Part shown: positions 9,968-19,346 of the stretch, one piece after another
Layout of the letters: each line of letters starts with the position of its first letter
Numbering within the stretch: the first letter of the stretch is position 1
Assembly: GCA_020059485.1 (NCBI GenBank)
Contig: JAGVCA010000016.1
Coordinates: forward strand, 148,662-212,661
Reading direction: 5' to 3'
DNA: 64,000 nucleotides
DNA from: Anaerolineales bacterium
GTDB lineage: Bacteria; Chloroflexota; Anaerolineae; Anaerolineales; UBA11579
Notes under the pieces: model-generated
What the model was told of the DNA's origin: nothing
The model's database searches: none
What the model saw: the letters and a program-made list of their open reading frames with translations, nothing else
Translations under genes and position numbers: made by a program

Positions 9968-10288
9968 AATGCTGCTCTCCAATCCTGAGATTACCGGCTT
10001 CAATCGGCCAAGGGCAAAACGATCCTATCCGCCTGGAAAAGCAAGGCGTTGCCCGGATCAAGTTAAGAATGATGTGGAAACTATCAAACCGTATTGAAGC
10101 AAGTTCATCCGGTAAATTATTATGGTTCAGACAGGTGTATATTCCTGCCGCCTTACAAGATTTCAAAACCCCGATCCAATTAAACAGTTGCGGCCGACTG
10201 AAAGCCTTGATTGCCCGGATTGCCGTAACCCAAACCGGCATCCGGGGTTTTGCATAATTGACACCAACCATAAAGAACTCAGAAGAAC
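9968..10288. other. Divergent intergenic region between synthase and carboxylase operons
   Basis: About 320 bases separate the minus-strand synthase start from the plus-strand carboxyltransferase start and must hold the promoters of both operons. I see no convincing gene, hairpin terminator or full -35/-10 pair. An isolated TTGACA-like string near 10258 lies too close to the carboxyltransferase start for a normal promoter. Confidence 0.55.
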
Positions 10289-11833
10289 ATGACCGAACCT
10301 AAACAGATCGACCAACTTGCCGCCAAGGCCAGGCTGGGGGGCGGCCAGCCGCGGATAGAAGCCCAGCACGCCAAAGGCAAACTTACCGCCAGAGAACGGC
10401 TGAAACGGCTGCTGGATCCCGGATCCTTTGTGGAAACCGACCTGTTTGTGCTGCCAATGGGGCAAATGGCAGGCAGGAATGGATCGACCGAAAACCACAC
10501 CGATGGCGTCGTGACCGGCTGGGGCAAGATCGACAACCGATTGGTATATGTCTATGCGCAGGATTTCACCATCCTGGGCGGCTCTCTGGGCGAAGCCCAC
10601 GGCCTCAAGATCGCCCGCCTGCTCGATCTGGCCCACCAGAGCGGCGCGCCGGTCATCGGCCTCTACGATTCCGGCGGCGCCCGCATCCAGGAAGGAGTCG
10701 ACTCCCTGGCTGCCTGCGGCGAGATCTTCACCCGCAACGTGCGCTCATCCGGGATCATCCCCCAACTGGCTCTGATCATGGGGCCTTGCGCCGGCGCGGC
10801 GGTCTATTCTCCAGCTCTGATGGATTTCGTCTTCATGGAAGAGCAGAACGCCTACATGTTCCTGACCGGCCCGGATGTCGTTAAGGCTGTCACGCACGAA
10901 GACGTCGATTTCAATACGCTCGGCGGCGCAAGGCTGCATGCCGGCCAGAGCGGTGTGTCGCATTTCCTGGCGGGAAATGAAGCCGAAATGCTGGATCAGG
11001 CCAGAGGGCTGCTCTCGTACCTGCCGTCCAACAACCTGACGCCTCCACCCTACCAGCTGCCGTCAGATGACCCCAAACGTCAGACGCCCGAACTGTCCCG
11101 GATCGTCCCGCTGGAAGAGAACCAGGCCTACGATGTGGTCCAGGTGATCGAAACGATCGCCGATGATGGCCTCTTCCAGGAAGTGCACCGGGACTTCGCC
11201 CGCAATATCGTGGTTGGCTTTGCCAGGATGGACGGACATCCGGTCGGGTTCGTCGCCAACCAGCCGTTGGTGCTGGCCGGCGTGCTGGATATCGACGCAT
11301 CCGATAAAGCAGCCCGATTCATCCGCTTCTGCGATTCCTTCCACATCCCGCTGGTAACACTGGTGGACACGCCGGGATTTTTGCCCGGCACCGCCCAGGA
11401 AGCCGGCGGCGTCATCCGCCATGGTGCCAAGATGATCTTCGCTTACGCCGAGGCCAGTGTGCCAAAGGTCTCTCTGATCCTGCGCAAAGCCTTCGGCGGG
11501 GCGTACATCGTGATGAGTTCCAAACATCTGCGCGGAGATATCAACTTTGCCTGGCCGCAGGCCAACATTGCCGTGATGGGCCCGGAAGGGGCAGTCAATA
11601 TCCTCAACCGGCGCGAGCTGGCCGAGGCTGACGACCCCGATAACATGCGGAAGGAAAAGATCCAGGAATACCGGCAGAAATTTGCCCATCCCTTCACCGC
11701 GGCCGCCCGAGGGTATGTCAATGATGTTTTCGACCCATCCGAAACCCGGATCAAATTGATCCAGGCACTGGAAGGGCTGCAGGACAAACGTCAGGCCACC
11801 GCAGCCCGTAAACACGGCAACATCCCTTTGTAA
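10289..11833 (+). CDS. pccB: Acyl-CoA carboxylase, carboxyltransferase (beta) subunit
   Basis: Transfers carboxyl from carboxybiotin to an acyl-CoA. At 514 residues it matches PccB/AccB-type beta subunits, with both crotonase-fold halves. The N-terminal half has YDSGGARIQEGVDSL; the C-terminal half has DTPGFLPG, RKAFGG and SSKHLRGD. The motif GGAYIVM places Ile407 where Streptomyces coelicolor PccB has an Asp and AccB an Ile; that position is known to affect acetyl- versus propionyl-CoA use, so acetyl-CoA carboxylation (malonyl-CoA) is plausible. First gene of a three-gene operon with the biotin carboxylase and biotin carrier. Its ribosome site (AGAAGA) is weak. Substrate is inferred, not proven. 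Confidence 0.92.
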   Translation: MTEPKQIDQLAAKARLGGGQPRIEAQHAKGKLTARERLKRLLDPGSFVETDLFVLPMGQMAGRNGSTENHTDGVVTGWGKIDNRLVYVYAQDFTILGGSLGEAHGLKIARLLDLAHQSGAPVIGLYDSGGARIQEGVDSLAACGEIFTRNVRSSGIIPQLALIMGPCAGAAVYSPALMDFVFMEEQNAYMFLTGPDVVKAVTHEDVDFNTLGGARLHAGQSGVSHFLAGNEAEMLDQARGLLSYLPSNNLTPPPYQLPSDDPKRQTPELSRIVPLEENQAYDVVQVIETIADDGLFQEVHRDFARNIVVGFARMDGHPVGFVANQPLVLAGVLDIDASDKAARFIRFCDSFHIPLVTLVDTPGFLPGTAQEAGGVIRHGAKMIFAYAEASVPKVSLILRKAFGGAYIVMSSKHLRGDINFAWPQANIAVMGPEGAVNILNRRELAEADDPDNMRKEKIQEYRQKFAHPFTAAARGYVNDVFDPSETRIKLIQALEGLQDKRQATAARKHGNIPL

Positions 11834-11860
11834 TTATCCCTATATTTACAGGAGCATCCA

Positions 11861-13360
11861 ATGAAAGTATTAGTCGCCAACCGAGGAGAGATTGCCATTC
11901 GAGTGATGCGCGCCTGCCGGGAGCTGGGCTTCTCAGCCGTGGCAGTCTACTCCGATGCCGACCGCGGCGCTTTGCACACCCGATATGCAGACGAAGCAGT
12001 ACATATCGGCCCGGCTGCTGCCCGCGACAGTTACCTGAATATCGACAAGGTGATCGCAGCCGCGCTCGAAAAGAAGGCCGACGCCATCCATCCCGGATAC
12101 GGTTTCCTCTCCGAAAACCAGGAATTTGCCGCCAGGGTGGAAGCAGCCGGCATGATCTTCATCGGCCCGCGCCCGGAAACGATCGCCATGACCGGCGACA
12201 AACTGGAAGCCCGCCGGATCGCCCGTTTGGCAGGTCTGCCGGTACTCTCCGGCCCGGACGTGCCGATTGGTGAGGGCAATGAAGATGACCTCAACCGGAT
12301 GGTTGCGGAGCAAGACGAGTTCCCGGTGATAGTCAAAGCCATCCTGGGCGGTGGTGGGCGCGGCATCCGCCTGGCCCACAACAAATCCGAACTCAAGAAG
12401 ATGATCCGCCAGGCGCAGCGCGAATCGATGAGCTCATTTGGCGCTGACGGCATCTATCTCGAACCCTTCATCGACCGGGCCCGCCATATCGAGGTCCAGA
12501 TCATCGGCGACGGCCAGGGGAACGTACTGGTATTGGGCGAACGCGAGTGCTCCATCCAGCGCCGCCGCCAAAAATTGATCGAGGAGGCTCCCGCCCCCAA
12601 CCTGAGCAGCGAACAACGGCAGCAGGTCCACGCCTATGCCCACCAGCTCGGCGTCGCCCTGAACTACCGCAGCCTGGGGACAGTCGAGTTCCTGCTTGAC
12701 CGCAAAGGCAATTTCTATTTCATCGAAGTCAATCCCCGCATCCAGGTCGAACACCCGGTCAGCGAGGTCGTGCTGGGTATCGACTTGCTCCGGCTGCAGC
12801 TCCGATTAGCCTTGACCGGCGATATGAAGTACACCCAGGACCAGATCGTGGTGCGCGGCGCGGCCATTGAGGCCCGCATCCTGGCAGAGGACCCGGCCAA
12901 CGACTTCATGCCAGCAACTGGCCGCATCGCTTACGTCCAGGAACCGGACGGGCCCGGCATCCGGGTGGACAGCGCCATATTCCAGGGAATGGAGATCACC
13001 ACCGATTACGATTCGCTGATCGCCAAGGTGATCGTGTGGGGCGAGGACCGCGAAGCCGCCATCGGCCGCCTGACCCGTGCGCTGCAGGAGTTCCAGATCA
13101 GCGGCGTCCCAACGTCAATGGATTTCATCACCCGGATCATCTCGCAAGAGAGTTTCATCCACGGCCGGGTGGATACCACCTTCCTCGACACTTTCAAGCC
13201 CCGCATGGCAGACCGTTCTGAGGCACTGGAAAAAGTGGCCGCGATTGCGGCTGCGCTGGCCATGCACCGGGAGAAACACCGCCGCCAGACAGTATCCGCT
13301 GCGCCAGAGAGCAACTGGCGCAAGACCGCCTGGGCCGAGCAGATGCGCGGGTTGATCTAG
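11861..13360 (+). CDS. accC: Biotin carboxylase subunit of acyl-CoA carboxylase
   Basis: ATP-dependent carboxylation of the biotin carrier. N-terminus VLVANRGEIAIRVMRA is diagnostic, followed by the ATP-grasp glycine loop ILGGGGRGIRLA, RHIEVQIIGD, RECSIQRRRQKLIEEAP and the catalytic segment FIEVNPRIQVEHPV. The protein has 499 residues, about 50 longer than stand-alone AccC, the extra being a C-terminal tail of unclear role. AGGAG lies just before the ATG. It begins 27 bases after the carboxyltransferase and is followed by the biotin carrier, so the enzyme is a three-polypeptide type rather than an actinobacterial alpha-chain fusion. Confidence 0.94.
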   Translation: MKVLVANRGEIAIRVMRACRELGFSAVAVYSDADRGALHTRYADEAVHIGPAAARDSYLNIDKVIAAALEKKADAIHPGYGFLSENQEFAARVEAAGMIFIGPRPETIAMTGDKLEARRIARLAGLPVLSGPDVPIGEGNEDDLNRMVAEQDEFPVIVKAILGGGGRGIRLAHNKSELKKMIRQAQRESMSSFGADGIYLEPFIDRARHIEVQIIGDGQGNVLVLGERECSIQRRRQKLIEEAPAPNLSSEQRQQVHAYAHQLGVALNYRSLGTVEFLLDRKGNFYFIEVNPRIQVEHPVSEVVLGIDLLRLQLRLALTGDMKYTQDQIVVRGAAIEARILAEDPANDFMPATGRIAYVQEPDGPGIRVDSAIFQGMEITTDYDSLIAKVIVWGEDREAAIGRLTRALQEFQISGVPTSMDFITRIISQESFIHGRVDTTFLDTFKPRMADRSEALEKVAAIAAALAMHREKHRRQTVSAAPESNWRKTAWAEQMRGLI

Positions 13361-13379
13361 CCCCGCCCGAAAGGCGAAT

Positions 13380-13868
13380 ATGTCCGTTTACCGGATCTTC
13401 ATCGGAGAGAACGAGTACCAGATCGAGATCACCGAGACCGGCATCCGTATCAATGGAGAGGAGATCGAAGCCGATCTGCTCCAATTGAACGAAGCCGGCC
13501 TTTATCTGTTGAACCACGGGGACGACAAACTGGAACTGCATCTGGCATTTCTGGGCAAAAACACCTACGTGGTGATGGCAGATGGCCAGCAGATCGAAGC
13601 CCAGGTGGAAACGAACCTTAGCCAAGCCCGCCGCACCACCGGCGCGCTGAAAGATGCCAAATCCATCACTGCCCCGATGCCGGGCATCGTGATCGAAGTG
13701 CCGGTCAAGCTGGGAGATACTGTCCGGGAGGGGGATGTGGTCTGTATCCTGGAATCAATGAAAATGCAAATGGTCATTCAGGCGCCATCCGCCGGGACAG
13801 TGGTTGAACTGGCTGCCAAACCGGACACCAGCGTCAATAAGGACGAATTGCTTGTCAGGTTGGAGTGA
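13380..13868 (+). CDS. accB: Biotin carboxyl carrier protein
   Basis: Carries biotin between the carboxylase and carboxyltransferase. 162 residues: an N-terminal half (1-90) of beta-rich sequence like the linking region of PccA-type alpha chains, then a C-terminal biotinyl domain with PMPGIV and ESMKMQM; Lys128 is the biotinylated residue. Starts 19 bases after the biotin carboxylase. It stops only seven bases before the stop of a convergent gene, leaving almost no room for a separate terminator. Confidence 0.93.
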   Translation: MSVYRIFIGENEYQIEITETGIRINGEEIEADLLQLNEAGLYLLNHGDDKLELHLAFLGKNTYVVMADGQQIEAQVETNLSQARRTTGALKDAKSITAPMPGIVIEVPVKLGDTVREGDVVCILESMKMQMVIQAPSAGTVVELAAKPDTSVNKDELLVRLE

Positions 13869-13875
13869 TCTTCGA

Positions 13876-14814
13876 TCAGTCCGGGTCCTGACGCTGGTCG
13901 GCCGGAATGAACCGGACCAGACCGAAACGGGTCAGTCCGACAGCCCCCAACGAAGCGATCGACAGCGGTATGATCAAAATCCCAGCCCCAAAGCCTGGGA
14001 GTACCGCCAGGACACCCTGGACCAGCAGCAATACCACCATCCCGGCTGCCGCCTGCAGCGGCAAAGAAGAAAGCCGCGACAACCGTCGGGCTAGCAATTT
14101 TCCGATCGCCACCCCTGCGGCTACCCATCCAAACAGAACGGCAATGCCCAGCAATGCCAATCCCAGCATGGACACGGGAAACAGGATCACGGTAAACATC
14201 ATCTGCACGATCAAGCTCAAGCCCACCAGAAAGATTAATATCCCCAGAGCCAGCGAGGGTAGCCAATGCTCAAATAGCGCAATCGCAACACGCTTCAGCG
14301 GCGCGGACAGACCTCTCCCCAGGGCAGCAGCCAGTAGCACCAGAAATACCGCCTGTCCAAGACGCCAGCCGGGCGAGGCGTCCGTGATAAAGTTGCGCTG
14401 TCCCTGATCCGGCAGTTGGCTGGCGCTCTCCAACAGTTCGCCTCTGATATATGCCGAGGGATCAACAGTTGCGTTACTACCGCCCAGGAGTACGTCTCCG
14501 AAGATCTCAGCAGTCGGGCCGATTCGCAGATCCCCAGAAAGGGCGGATATATCGCCTTCCACTATTCCATCGATCCAGACCGTACCGCCGATCTGGTAAA
14601 TATCCCCGACCAGAGTGCCGCCGCCTTTGACCGTCAAGCTGCCAGTCCCAATTGCCACTAAGGCAGACTCCTGCTGGCCTGCCGGGATCACCAAATCGCC
14701 ATCCAGGACTAGTTTGGCGCTGTAGACCCCGGCTTGCTCGCAACCCGATAACCATGCTGCCAAACAGATCAAGATTGCCGTTATCAGTAGATGACGTATT
14801 CGGTATGACTTCAT
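13876..14814 (-). CDS. Bactofilin-like (polymer-forming) lipoprotein with C-terminal membrane helices
   Basis: 312 residues. The start chosen is ATG 14814 because it begins a classic lipoprotein signal (KSYRIRHLL, hydrophobic core, LSGC lipobox near residue 24); a longer open frame upstream lies inside the MFS gene in another frame and is not believable. Residues about 35-130 form a glycine- and beta-rich right-handed repeat like bactofilin/polymer-forming domains (GSLTVKGGGTLVGDIYQ, AEIFGDVLLGG). The C-terminal half has about four hydrophobic helices. ATG overlaps the stop of the MFS gene by four bases (ATGA), so translation is coupled. Function unknown; envelope scaffold is a guess. Confidence 0.75.
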   Translation of the reverse strand: MKSYRIRHLLITAILICLAAWLSGCEQAGVYSAKLVLDGDLVIPAGQQESALVAIGTGSLTVKGGGTLVGDIYQIGGTVWIDGIVEGDISALSGDLRIGPTAEIFGDVLLGGSNATVDPSAYIRGELLESASQLPDQGQRNFITDASPGWRLGQAVFLVLLAAALGRGLSAPLKRVAIALFEHWLPSLALGILIFLVGLSLIVQMMFTVILFPVSMLGLALLGIAVLFGWVAAGVAIGKLLARRLSRLSSLPLQAAAGMVVLLLVQGVLAVLPGFGAGILIIPLSIASLGAVGLTRFGLVRFIPADQRQDPD

Positions 14815-16070
14815 ATCTGTGTCACTTTCTGCTTCGAAAAAAATGCCAGCAGGATGAGGGCGATAAAGGCCAAGAAGGCCAATGAATCCACAATATTCAG
14901 ATGCCTGTCGAGGGGCATCTGGTTCGCCTCCCAGTACACTGCCAGCGCGGTGCTTATAAAGGTGGCAAACCAGCCGGAAAAAGCAACCCCAATGCCTGTG
15001 TTGAAGCCGGCGTTTTTCGGCGTGGAGAGATCTGCCCACAACGCAAAATTCACAACTGTGTAGATCGAGACGGCTACGGCATACAGAACAGGCATCGACA
15101 GCGGCAAGGACTGACCTGCAAACCGCAGTGAGAAGGTGTACATCAGGTGAACAAGGGCAAAGATCCCGAAGATCCAATAAAACAAGCTGCGGACATCCAA
15201 CGCATCATAAAGCACCCCTGCCGCCAGCGCGCCAACTACATGGGTGATACCCAGCACCGCGCGGATCCACAATTCGTCAGACTGCCAAGCACTGGCCATG
15301 AAAAGCGGCGTTTCCAGCATCCGTAAAAAACCGAGGCTGTCGATAAAGAACACCACGAACATCAGAAGAATAAAAGCAAACAACGGGCTGTTGCTGAATT
15401 TACGTCCCTGATTGCGCAAAGCATAACGCCCCCGAAAATATGCCTGATCCAGATGCCGCAACTCAAAATATCCCCAGAAAGGCCAGGGCAGGAATGCCAA
15501 CAGGCCCAAGACTGCCGCTCCGGGCGGCATGATCCATAATAGCGGTTGAGTCAGTGCCTCAAGCGTCCAATTTGAGGGCAATAGATTGGCAGTCAGATAC
15601 GCGATCGAAGTGATCAGGGCGGCCGCCTCCCCGCGCCACCGGCGTGGTACCAGGTCGACCGTCATACTGAATGTAACCGGCACACCCACACCCAGCGCAA
15701 CCGCACAGACAACCAACCAGATCAGAAAAACGGCCTCGTCGCGGATGTGTAGGGAGAAGAAGGTCAGCCCAGTCTGGGCTGCGACCACTGCGAAAGCCAG
15801 GCGGGCCCGCAGCCGCAGATTGGATCCCCAGGCGCGCCTCCTCGACCACCAACCAACCGAAATCGCGATCCCCGCAGTCAGAATCGCCAGCAAAGCCATA
15901 TGCCCTGCCACCCGGGTCCTCGGTAAATCCAGCACCCGCTCTCCCAGATCGATCAGACCCAATTGCACAAAGGTCAGGTTGTAATAATACCCGACCGCCA
16001 TGATGCCAATGAAAAAAGCTGCCCCAAAAAAGTCGTGCAGTCTGCTTGGTTGGCTGGGTTGCTGGGTCAT
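14811..16070 (-). CDS. MFS transporter
   Basis: About 419 residues of alternating hydrophobic helices (around 12) with a basic loop after helix 4-5 (LVPRRWRGEAAAL), typical of the major facilitator superfamily. No substrate can be read from the sequence. ATG 16070 is preferred over ATG 16076 since AGGA lies five bases before it. Middle gene of an operon: the GNAT gene ends 17 bases upstream and the lipoprotein start overlaps its stop. Confidence 0.8.
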   Translation of the reverse strand: MTQQPSQPSRLHDFFGAAFFIGIMAVGYYYNLTFVQLGLIDLGERVLDLPRTRVAGHMALLAILTAGIAISVGWWSRRRAWGSNLRLRARLAFAVVAAQTGLTFFSLHIRDEAVFLIWLVVCAVALGVGVPVTFSMTVDLVPRRWRGEAAALITSIAYLTANLLPSNWTLEALTQPLLWIMPPGAAVLGLLAFLPWPFWGYFELRHLDQAYFRGRYALRNQGRKFSNSPLFAFILLMFVVFFIDSLGFLRMLETPLFMASAWQSDELWIRAVLGITHVVGALAAGVLYDALDVRSLFYWIFGIFALVHLMYTFSLRFAGQSLPLSMPVLYAVAVSIYTVVNFALWADLSTPKNAGFNTGIGVAFSGWFATFISTALAVYWEANQMPLDRHLNIVDSLAFLAFIALILLAFFSKQKVTQI

Positions 16071-16087
16071 TAACATCCTGAATATGA

Positions 16088-17107
16088 TTAGATCGACTGG
16101 GTAGACAGGTCCTTGCCCGGGCGCAGCACTTTGGCAAAAGATTCATACTGGCGAGTGACAGACATCCCGGCTTTTTCATACAGTCTGGTTGCTCCGGTCA
16201 GGCTGGCGGTATCCACATCCAGCCCAACCCGCTTGGCCTCTTTGTCGTATAGCTTTCGGAAGGAATGCCGCAGCAATGCCAGTCCCAGGCCGCGCTTGCG
16301 CCAGGCTCGGCGGACCCCAAGCACATTGATATACCCCATCTCAGGGTCCTCGACAGTGGTGGTAGCGCACAGCGAAAATCCGGCCACTTCGTCCCCATCC
16401 ATGGCCACAAACTGCACTTCCGGATCAAAATGCGGGTCCTTGTCCATCATATACTGCAGCGCTTCCATGATCTTGTCCAGCGGCTCTTCCACATACCCAA
16501 AGTGGTCCTGGAAGGAATCCTGGTAAGCCAGCACCACCTGTTCCAGTTCCGTTTTCTGGTCAAATGGCCGGATACCGATCCCGGCCGGGATCTCCGGTTC
16601 GGCCGGCCGTTCGCCCAGTTCGATCACCATCTCTTGAAAATAACGGACGACCGCCATCCCATGCCGGGCATAAAGATCACGGGCAAAAGCATCCTTCGTA
16701 TCAATACCGCAGCGCATCAACACCTCAGCATCGGGCGGCGCTTGGTCAATGTATTGACGGGCACGCGCTTCTCCCCATGCGAGAATGGCATCTGGAAGCG
16801 CTCCTAGCTGATGGTCCGGGAGCACCCGCAGCTGGTGGCGGACGTGAACATACGGCGCATGGCAGTTGACCGAGCCATAGCCTACCAGTTCGCCGCCAGG
16901 GGAAAACACCAGGCGGACATTCTTAAGCCGGTCAAAATCCGGTGACTGCCACAGGTTCTCGAAATCGATCGGTTCCGCAACATTCCGACCGCTGATCAAT
17001 TGGGAACAATGGTTGAACAGCCCAGCGACCGCCGGAGCATCTTCAATCTCCGGGGTCCGCACAGAATAATCAGTCAAATTTGAGAAAGCCTGATCCGGGT
17101 TCGTCAT
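16088..17107 (-). CDS. Tandem GNAT-family N-acetyltransferase
   Basis: 339 residues with two GNAT folds, a layout shared with mycothiol synthase MshD and relatives. The C-terminal copy is the clearer one: VAGFSLCATT, NVLGVRRAWRKRGLGLALL (acetyl-CoA pyrophosphate loop) and LDVDTASLTGATRLYEKAGM. The N-terminal copy (about 10-160) is more diverged. AGGAGG lies five to six bases before the ATG. It heads the operon with the MFS transporter and bactofilin-like lipoprotein. Acceptor substrate unknown; mycothiol itself is not expected outside Actinobacteria. Confidence 0.8.
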   Translation of the reverse strand: MTNPDQAFSNLTDYSVRTPEIEDAPAVAGLFNHCSQLISGRNVAEPIDFENLWQSPDFDRLKNVRLVFSPGGELVGYGSVNCHAPYVHVRHQLRVLPDHQLGALPDAILAWGEARARQYIDQAPPDAEVLMRCGIDTKDAFARDLYARHGMAVVRYFQEMVIELGERPAEPEIPAGIGIRPFDQKTELEQVVLAYQDSFQDHFGYVEEPLDKIMEALQYMMDKDPHFDPEVQFVAMDGDEVAGFSLCATTTVEDPEMGYINVLGVRRAWRKRGLGLALLRHSFRKLYDKEAKRVGLDVDTASLTGATRLYEKAGMSVTRQYESFAKVLRPGKDLSTQSI

Positions 17108-17179
17108 TAGGTCCTCCTGGTCCGGGTTGGTTTTTTCGCATTTATACCAGAAAACCTGTCATTCGGTGACTCCTGGCAT

Positions 17180-18346
17180 TCAGCGTAACCTGGCAAATCC
17201 AGCCGTCAGTTTTTCCAGCGCCAGTTCAATATTCTCAAGCGAATTGGCGAAACACAGTCGCAGATACCCTTCACCATACCGGCCAAAGGATCTCCCCGGC
17301 AAGAGGGCAACGCCAGCCTCCTCCAGCAGGAATTCAGCAATTTGGTCGGATGTCCGTCCGAAGGAGGAAACATTCGGGAAGACATAAAACGCACCCTGTG
17401 GGACCCGGCATGACACACCGGGGATGCCATTCAGGCCAGCCACCAGCACATCCCGCCGCTTGCGGTAGATCGCCACCATCTGCTCGACCTGTTCCTGGTC
17501 TCCCAGGACGGCCTCCACGCCCGCCACCTGGGTAAAATCGGCCGTCGAACCAACCGAATGGGTCTGCAGCAAGGCCACCCGCTCGGCCAGCGCCACCGGC
17601 ATGATGCCATACCCCAGCCGCCAGCCGGTCATCGCATAGGTCTTGGAGAACCCGTCGCAGATGATCGTCCGCTCAAGCATTCTGGGGAGCGCGGCGATCG
17701 TCGGGGCGGACCCACCGTACACCAGCCGAGAGTAGATCTCGTCCGAAAGCACCCACAGGTCGCGTTCAATGGCGGCCGCGGCGATATGCTCCAGGGCAGA
17801 CAGCGGCATCACACCCCCGGTCGGGTTGCTGGGTGAGTTCAGCAGGATCAATTTGGTCCGCTCGCTCAGCAGCCGATCAAAGGCCGCCAGGTCGAACGAG
17901 AAATCCTGACCTTCGACCAGGGGTACCGGCACCGGCACGCCGCCAGCCACCTCGATCATCGCCTTATAGGTCGGAAAGCCCGGATCCGGGTAGATGACCT
18001 CATCGCCGGGTTCTACCAGCGCCAGGGTCGGGAAGAATAGCGCCGGTTTCGCACCCGGGCCAACCACGAACTGGGCCGGATCGAAGCGCATCCCGCGGCG
18101 GCGCCCGGCATCTTCAGCCACGACCTCGCGCAGACGGCGGCTGCCGGCTGTCGAGGTGTAGCGGGTGTGTCCATCCCGGATCGCCTGGATGCCGGCATCG
18201 GCAATATTCTCAAAGGTCGGGAAGTCCGGCTGACCGATCTCCAGGTGGATGATCGATCTTCCCTGTGCTTCCAGTTTTTGGGCTTTTTCCAGTACGAAGT
18301 AAGCGCCTTCGGGGGCCAGGGATTGAACTCGTTTAGCAAATGCCAT
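17180..18346 (-). CDS. Class I/II pyridoxal-phosphate aminotransferase (AspC-like)
   Basis: 388 residues, normal for the AspC/AAT-I family. LEIGQPDFPTF near the N-terminus, LNSPSNPTGGV (cofactor Asn), LSDEIYS (Asp and Tyr) and the Schiff-base lysine in DGFSKTYAMTGWRLGY are all intact, and the C-terminal LRLCFAN holds the substrate-carboxylate Arg. AGGAG precedes the ATG. It is divergent to the PanB-corrinoid operon with only about 115 bases between, so shared control is possible. The exact amino donor cannot be told from the sequence. Confidence 0.88.
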   Translation of the reverse strand: MAFAKRVQSLAPEGAYFVLEKAQKLEAQGRSIIHLEIGQPDFPTFENIADAGIQAIRDGHTRYTSTAGSRRLREVVAEDAGRRRGMRFDPAQFVVGPGAKPALFFPTLALVEPGDEVIYPDPGFPTYKAMIEVAGGVPVPVPLVEGQDFSFDLAAFDRLLSERTKLILLNSPSNPTGGVMPLSALEHIAAAAIERDLWVLSDEIYSRLVYGGSAPTIAALPRMLERTIICDGFSKTYAMTGWRLGYGIMPVALAERVALLQTHSVGSTADFTQVAGVEAVLGDQEQVEQMVAIYRKRRDVLVAGLNGIPGVSCRVPQGAFYVFPNVSSFGRTSDQIAEFLLEEAGVALLPGRSFGRYGEGYLRLCFANSLENIELALEKLTAGFARLR

Positions 18347-18378
18347 ACCTGCTCCTGTGATCGGAAACTGCCGTAATG

Positions 18379-18407
18379 TAGAGAATGGAGGTATCTGGGA
18401 TTATAAT
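18379..18407 (+). promoter_or_regulatory. Probable sigma-70 promoter of the panB-corrinoid operon
   Basis: TAGAGA (18379-18384), a 17-base spacer and a perfect TATAAT (18402-18407), about 55 bases before the PanB start. Confidence 0.5.
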
Positions 18408-18461
18408 AGCTCTGCGCAAGTAACCGGGGAGGAACTCCCGAATCAATGTCCGGAGGAAACC

Positions 18462-19319
18462 ATGACAGAACGAAAGAAAGTAACCCTGACAACACTGTAT
18501 AGCAAAGCCGAAAAGGGTGAACCGATCAGCTGGCTGACCTGTTACGATTACCCGACCGCCTACCTACAGGAGCAAGCGGGGATCGATATGATCCTGGTTG
18601 GCGACAGCCTGGGGATGACCATGCTCGGCTACGACAGCACCCTGCCGGTCACCATGACCGATATGATCCGCCACACCCAGGCCGTGCGGCGCGGCGCGCC
18701 GACCGCCTTTCTGATCGGCGATATGCCCTATATGAGTTACCAGGCCAGCACCGAGGACGCCGTCCGCAACGCCGGCCGGTTCATGGCCGAAGCCTCCTGC
18801 GATGCCATCAAGCTGGAAGGCGGTCGTGAAATGGCCGACCGCATCCGGGCGATCGTGGCTGCCGGCATCCCGGCCTTCGGACATCTCGGCCTGACTCCGC
18901 AGAGCGTTGCCGCCCTGGGCGGATTCAGGCTGCAAGGCAAAGGCGCCGCCCAGGCCAAACGGATCGTGGAAGACGCCCAGATCCTCGAAGAAGCCGGTGC
19001 CTGCGCCATCCTGCTTGAGCTGGTCCCCGACCGGGTGTGCGAGCTGATCACCAAACGCGCCAAAAATTCCCTGATCATGAGCCTCGGCTCAGGGCCGAAT
19101 GCCCACGGCCAGCTGCTGATCTACCACGACATGTTCGGGCTGTACCCCAAATTCACCCCCAAGATGGCCAAAGTATACGGCAATGCCGGCGAGGTGATCC
19201 TCTCCGGGCTGCAGGCCTACAACCAGGAAGTCAAGGATCAAACCTTCCCGGCAGCCGAGAACTACTTCGGCATGAAAGACGATGAGTTCGAAGCGCTGGT
19301 TAAGTCTCTCGACAACTAA
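18462..19319 (+). CDS. panB: PanB-family ketopantoate hydroxymethyltransferase homologue (copy 1)
   Basis: PanB adds a hydroxymethyl group from methylene-tetrahydrofolate to 2-oxoisovalerate. The start is ATG 18462 behind GGAGGAA; upstream in-frame codons lack a site. 285 residues. Family residues are present: Asp48 in VGDSLGM, Asp87 in IGDMPY, Lys117-Glu119 in IKLEGG, His141 in GHLGLTPQS and Glu186 in LELVP. The later IGIGAG motif is replaced by MSLGSG and the C-terminal SFH region by NYFGM, so substrate may differ. It is followed by a corrinoid protein and a pterin methyltransferase rather than PanC/PanD, which is unusual. A second PanB homologue lies at 36440-37294. Confidence 0.85.
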   Translation: MTERKKVTLTTLYSKAEKGEPISWLTCYDYPTAYLQEQAGIDMILVGDSLGMTMLGYDSTLPVTMTDMIRHTQAVRRGAPTAFLIGDMPYMSYQASTEDAVRNAGRFMAEASCDAIKLEGGREMADRIRAIVAAGIPAFGHLGLTPQSVAALGGFRLQGKGAAQAKRIVEDAQILEEAGACAILLELVPDRVCELITKRAKNSLIMSLGSGPNAHGQLLIYHDMFGLYPKFTPKMAKVYGNAGEVILSGLQAYNQEVKDQTFPAAENYFGMKDDEFEALVKSLDN

Positions 19320-19346
19320 ACACAATGCATTTCAGGAGATGAGCAC

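Noticed and set aside
14815..15177. N-terminal extension of the bactofilin-like lipoprotein
   Set aside because: Lies within the MFS gene in another frame and would bury the lipoprotein signal; ATG 14814 fits both the signal and the ATGA overlap.
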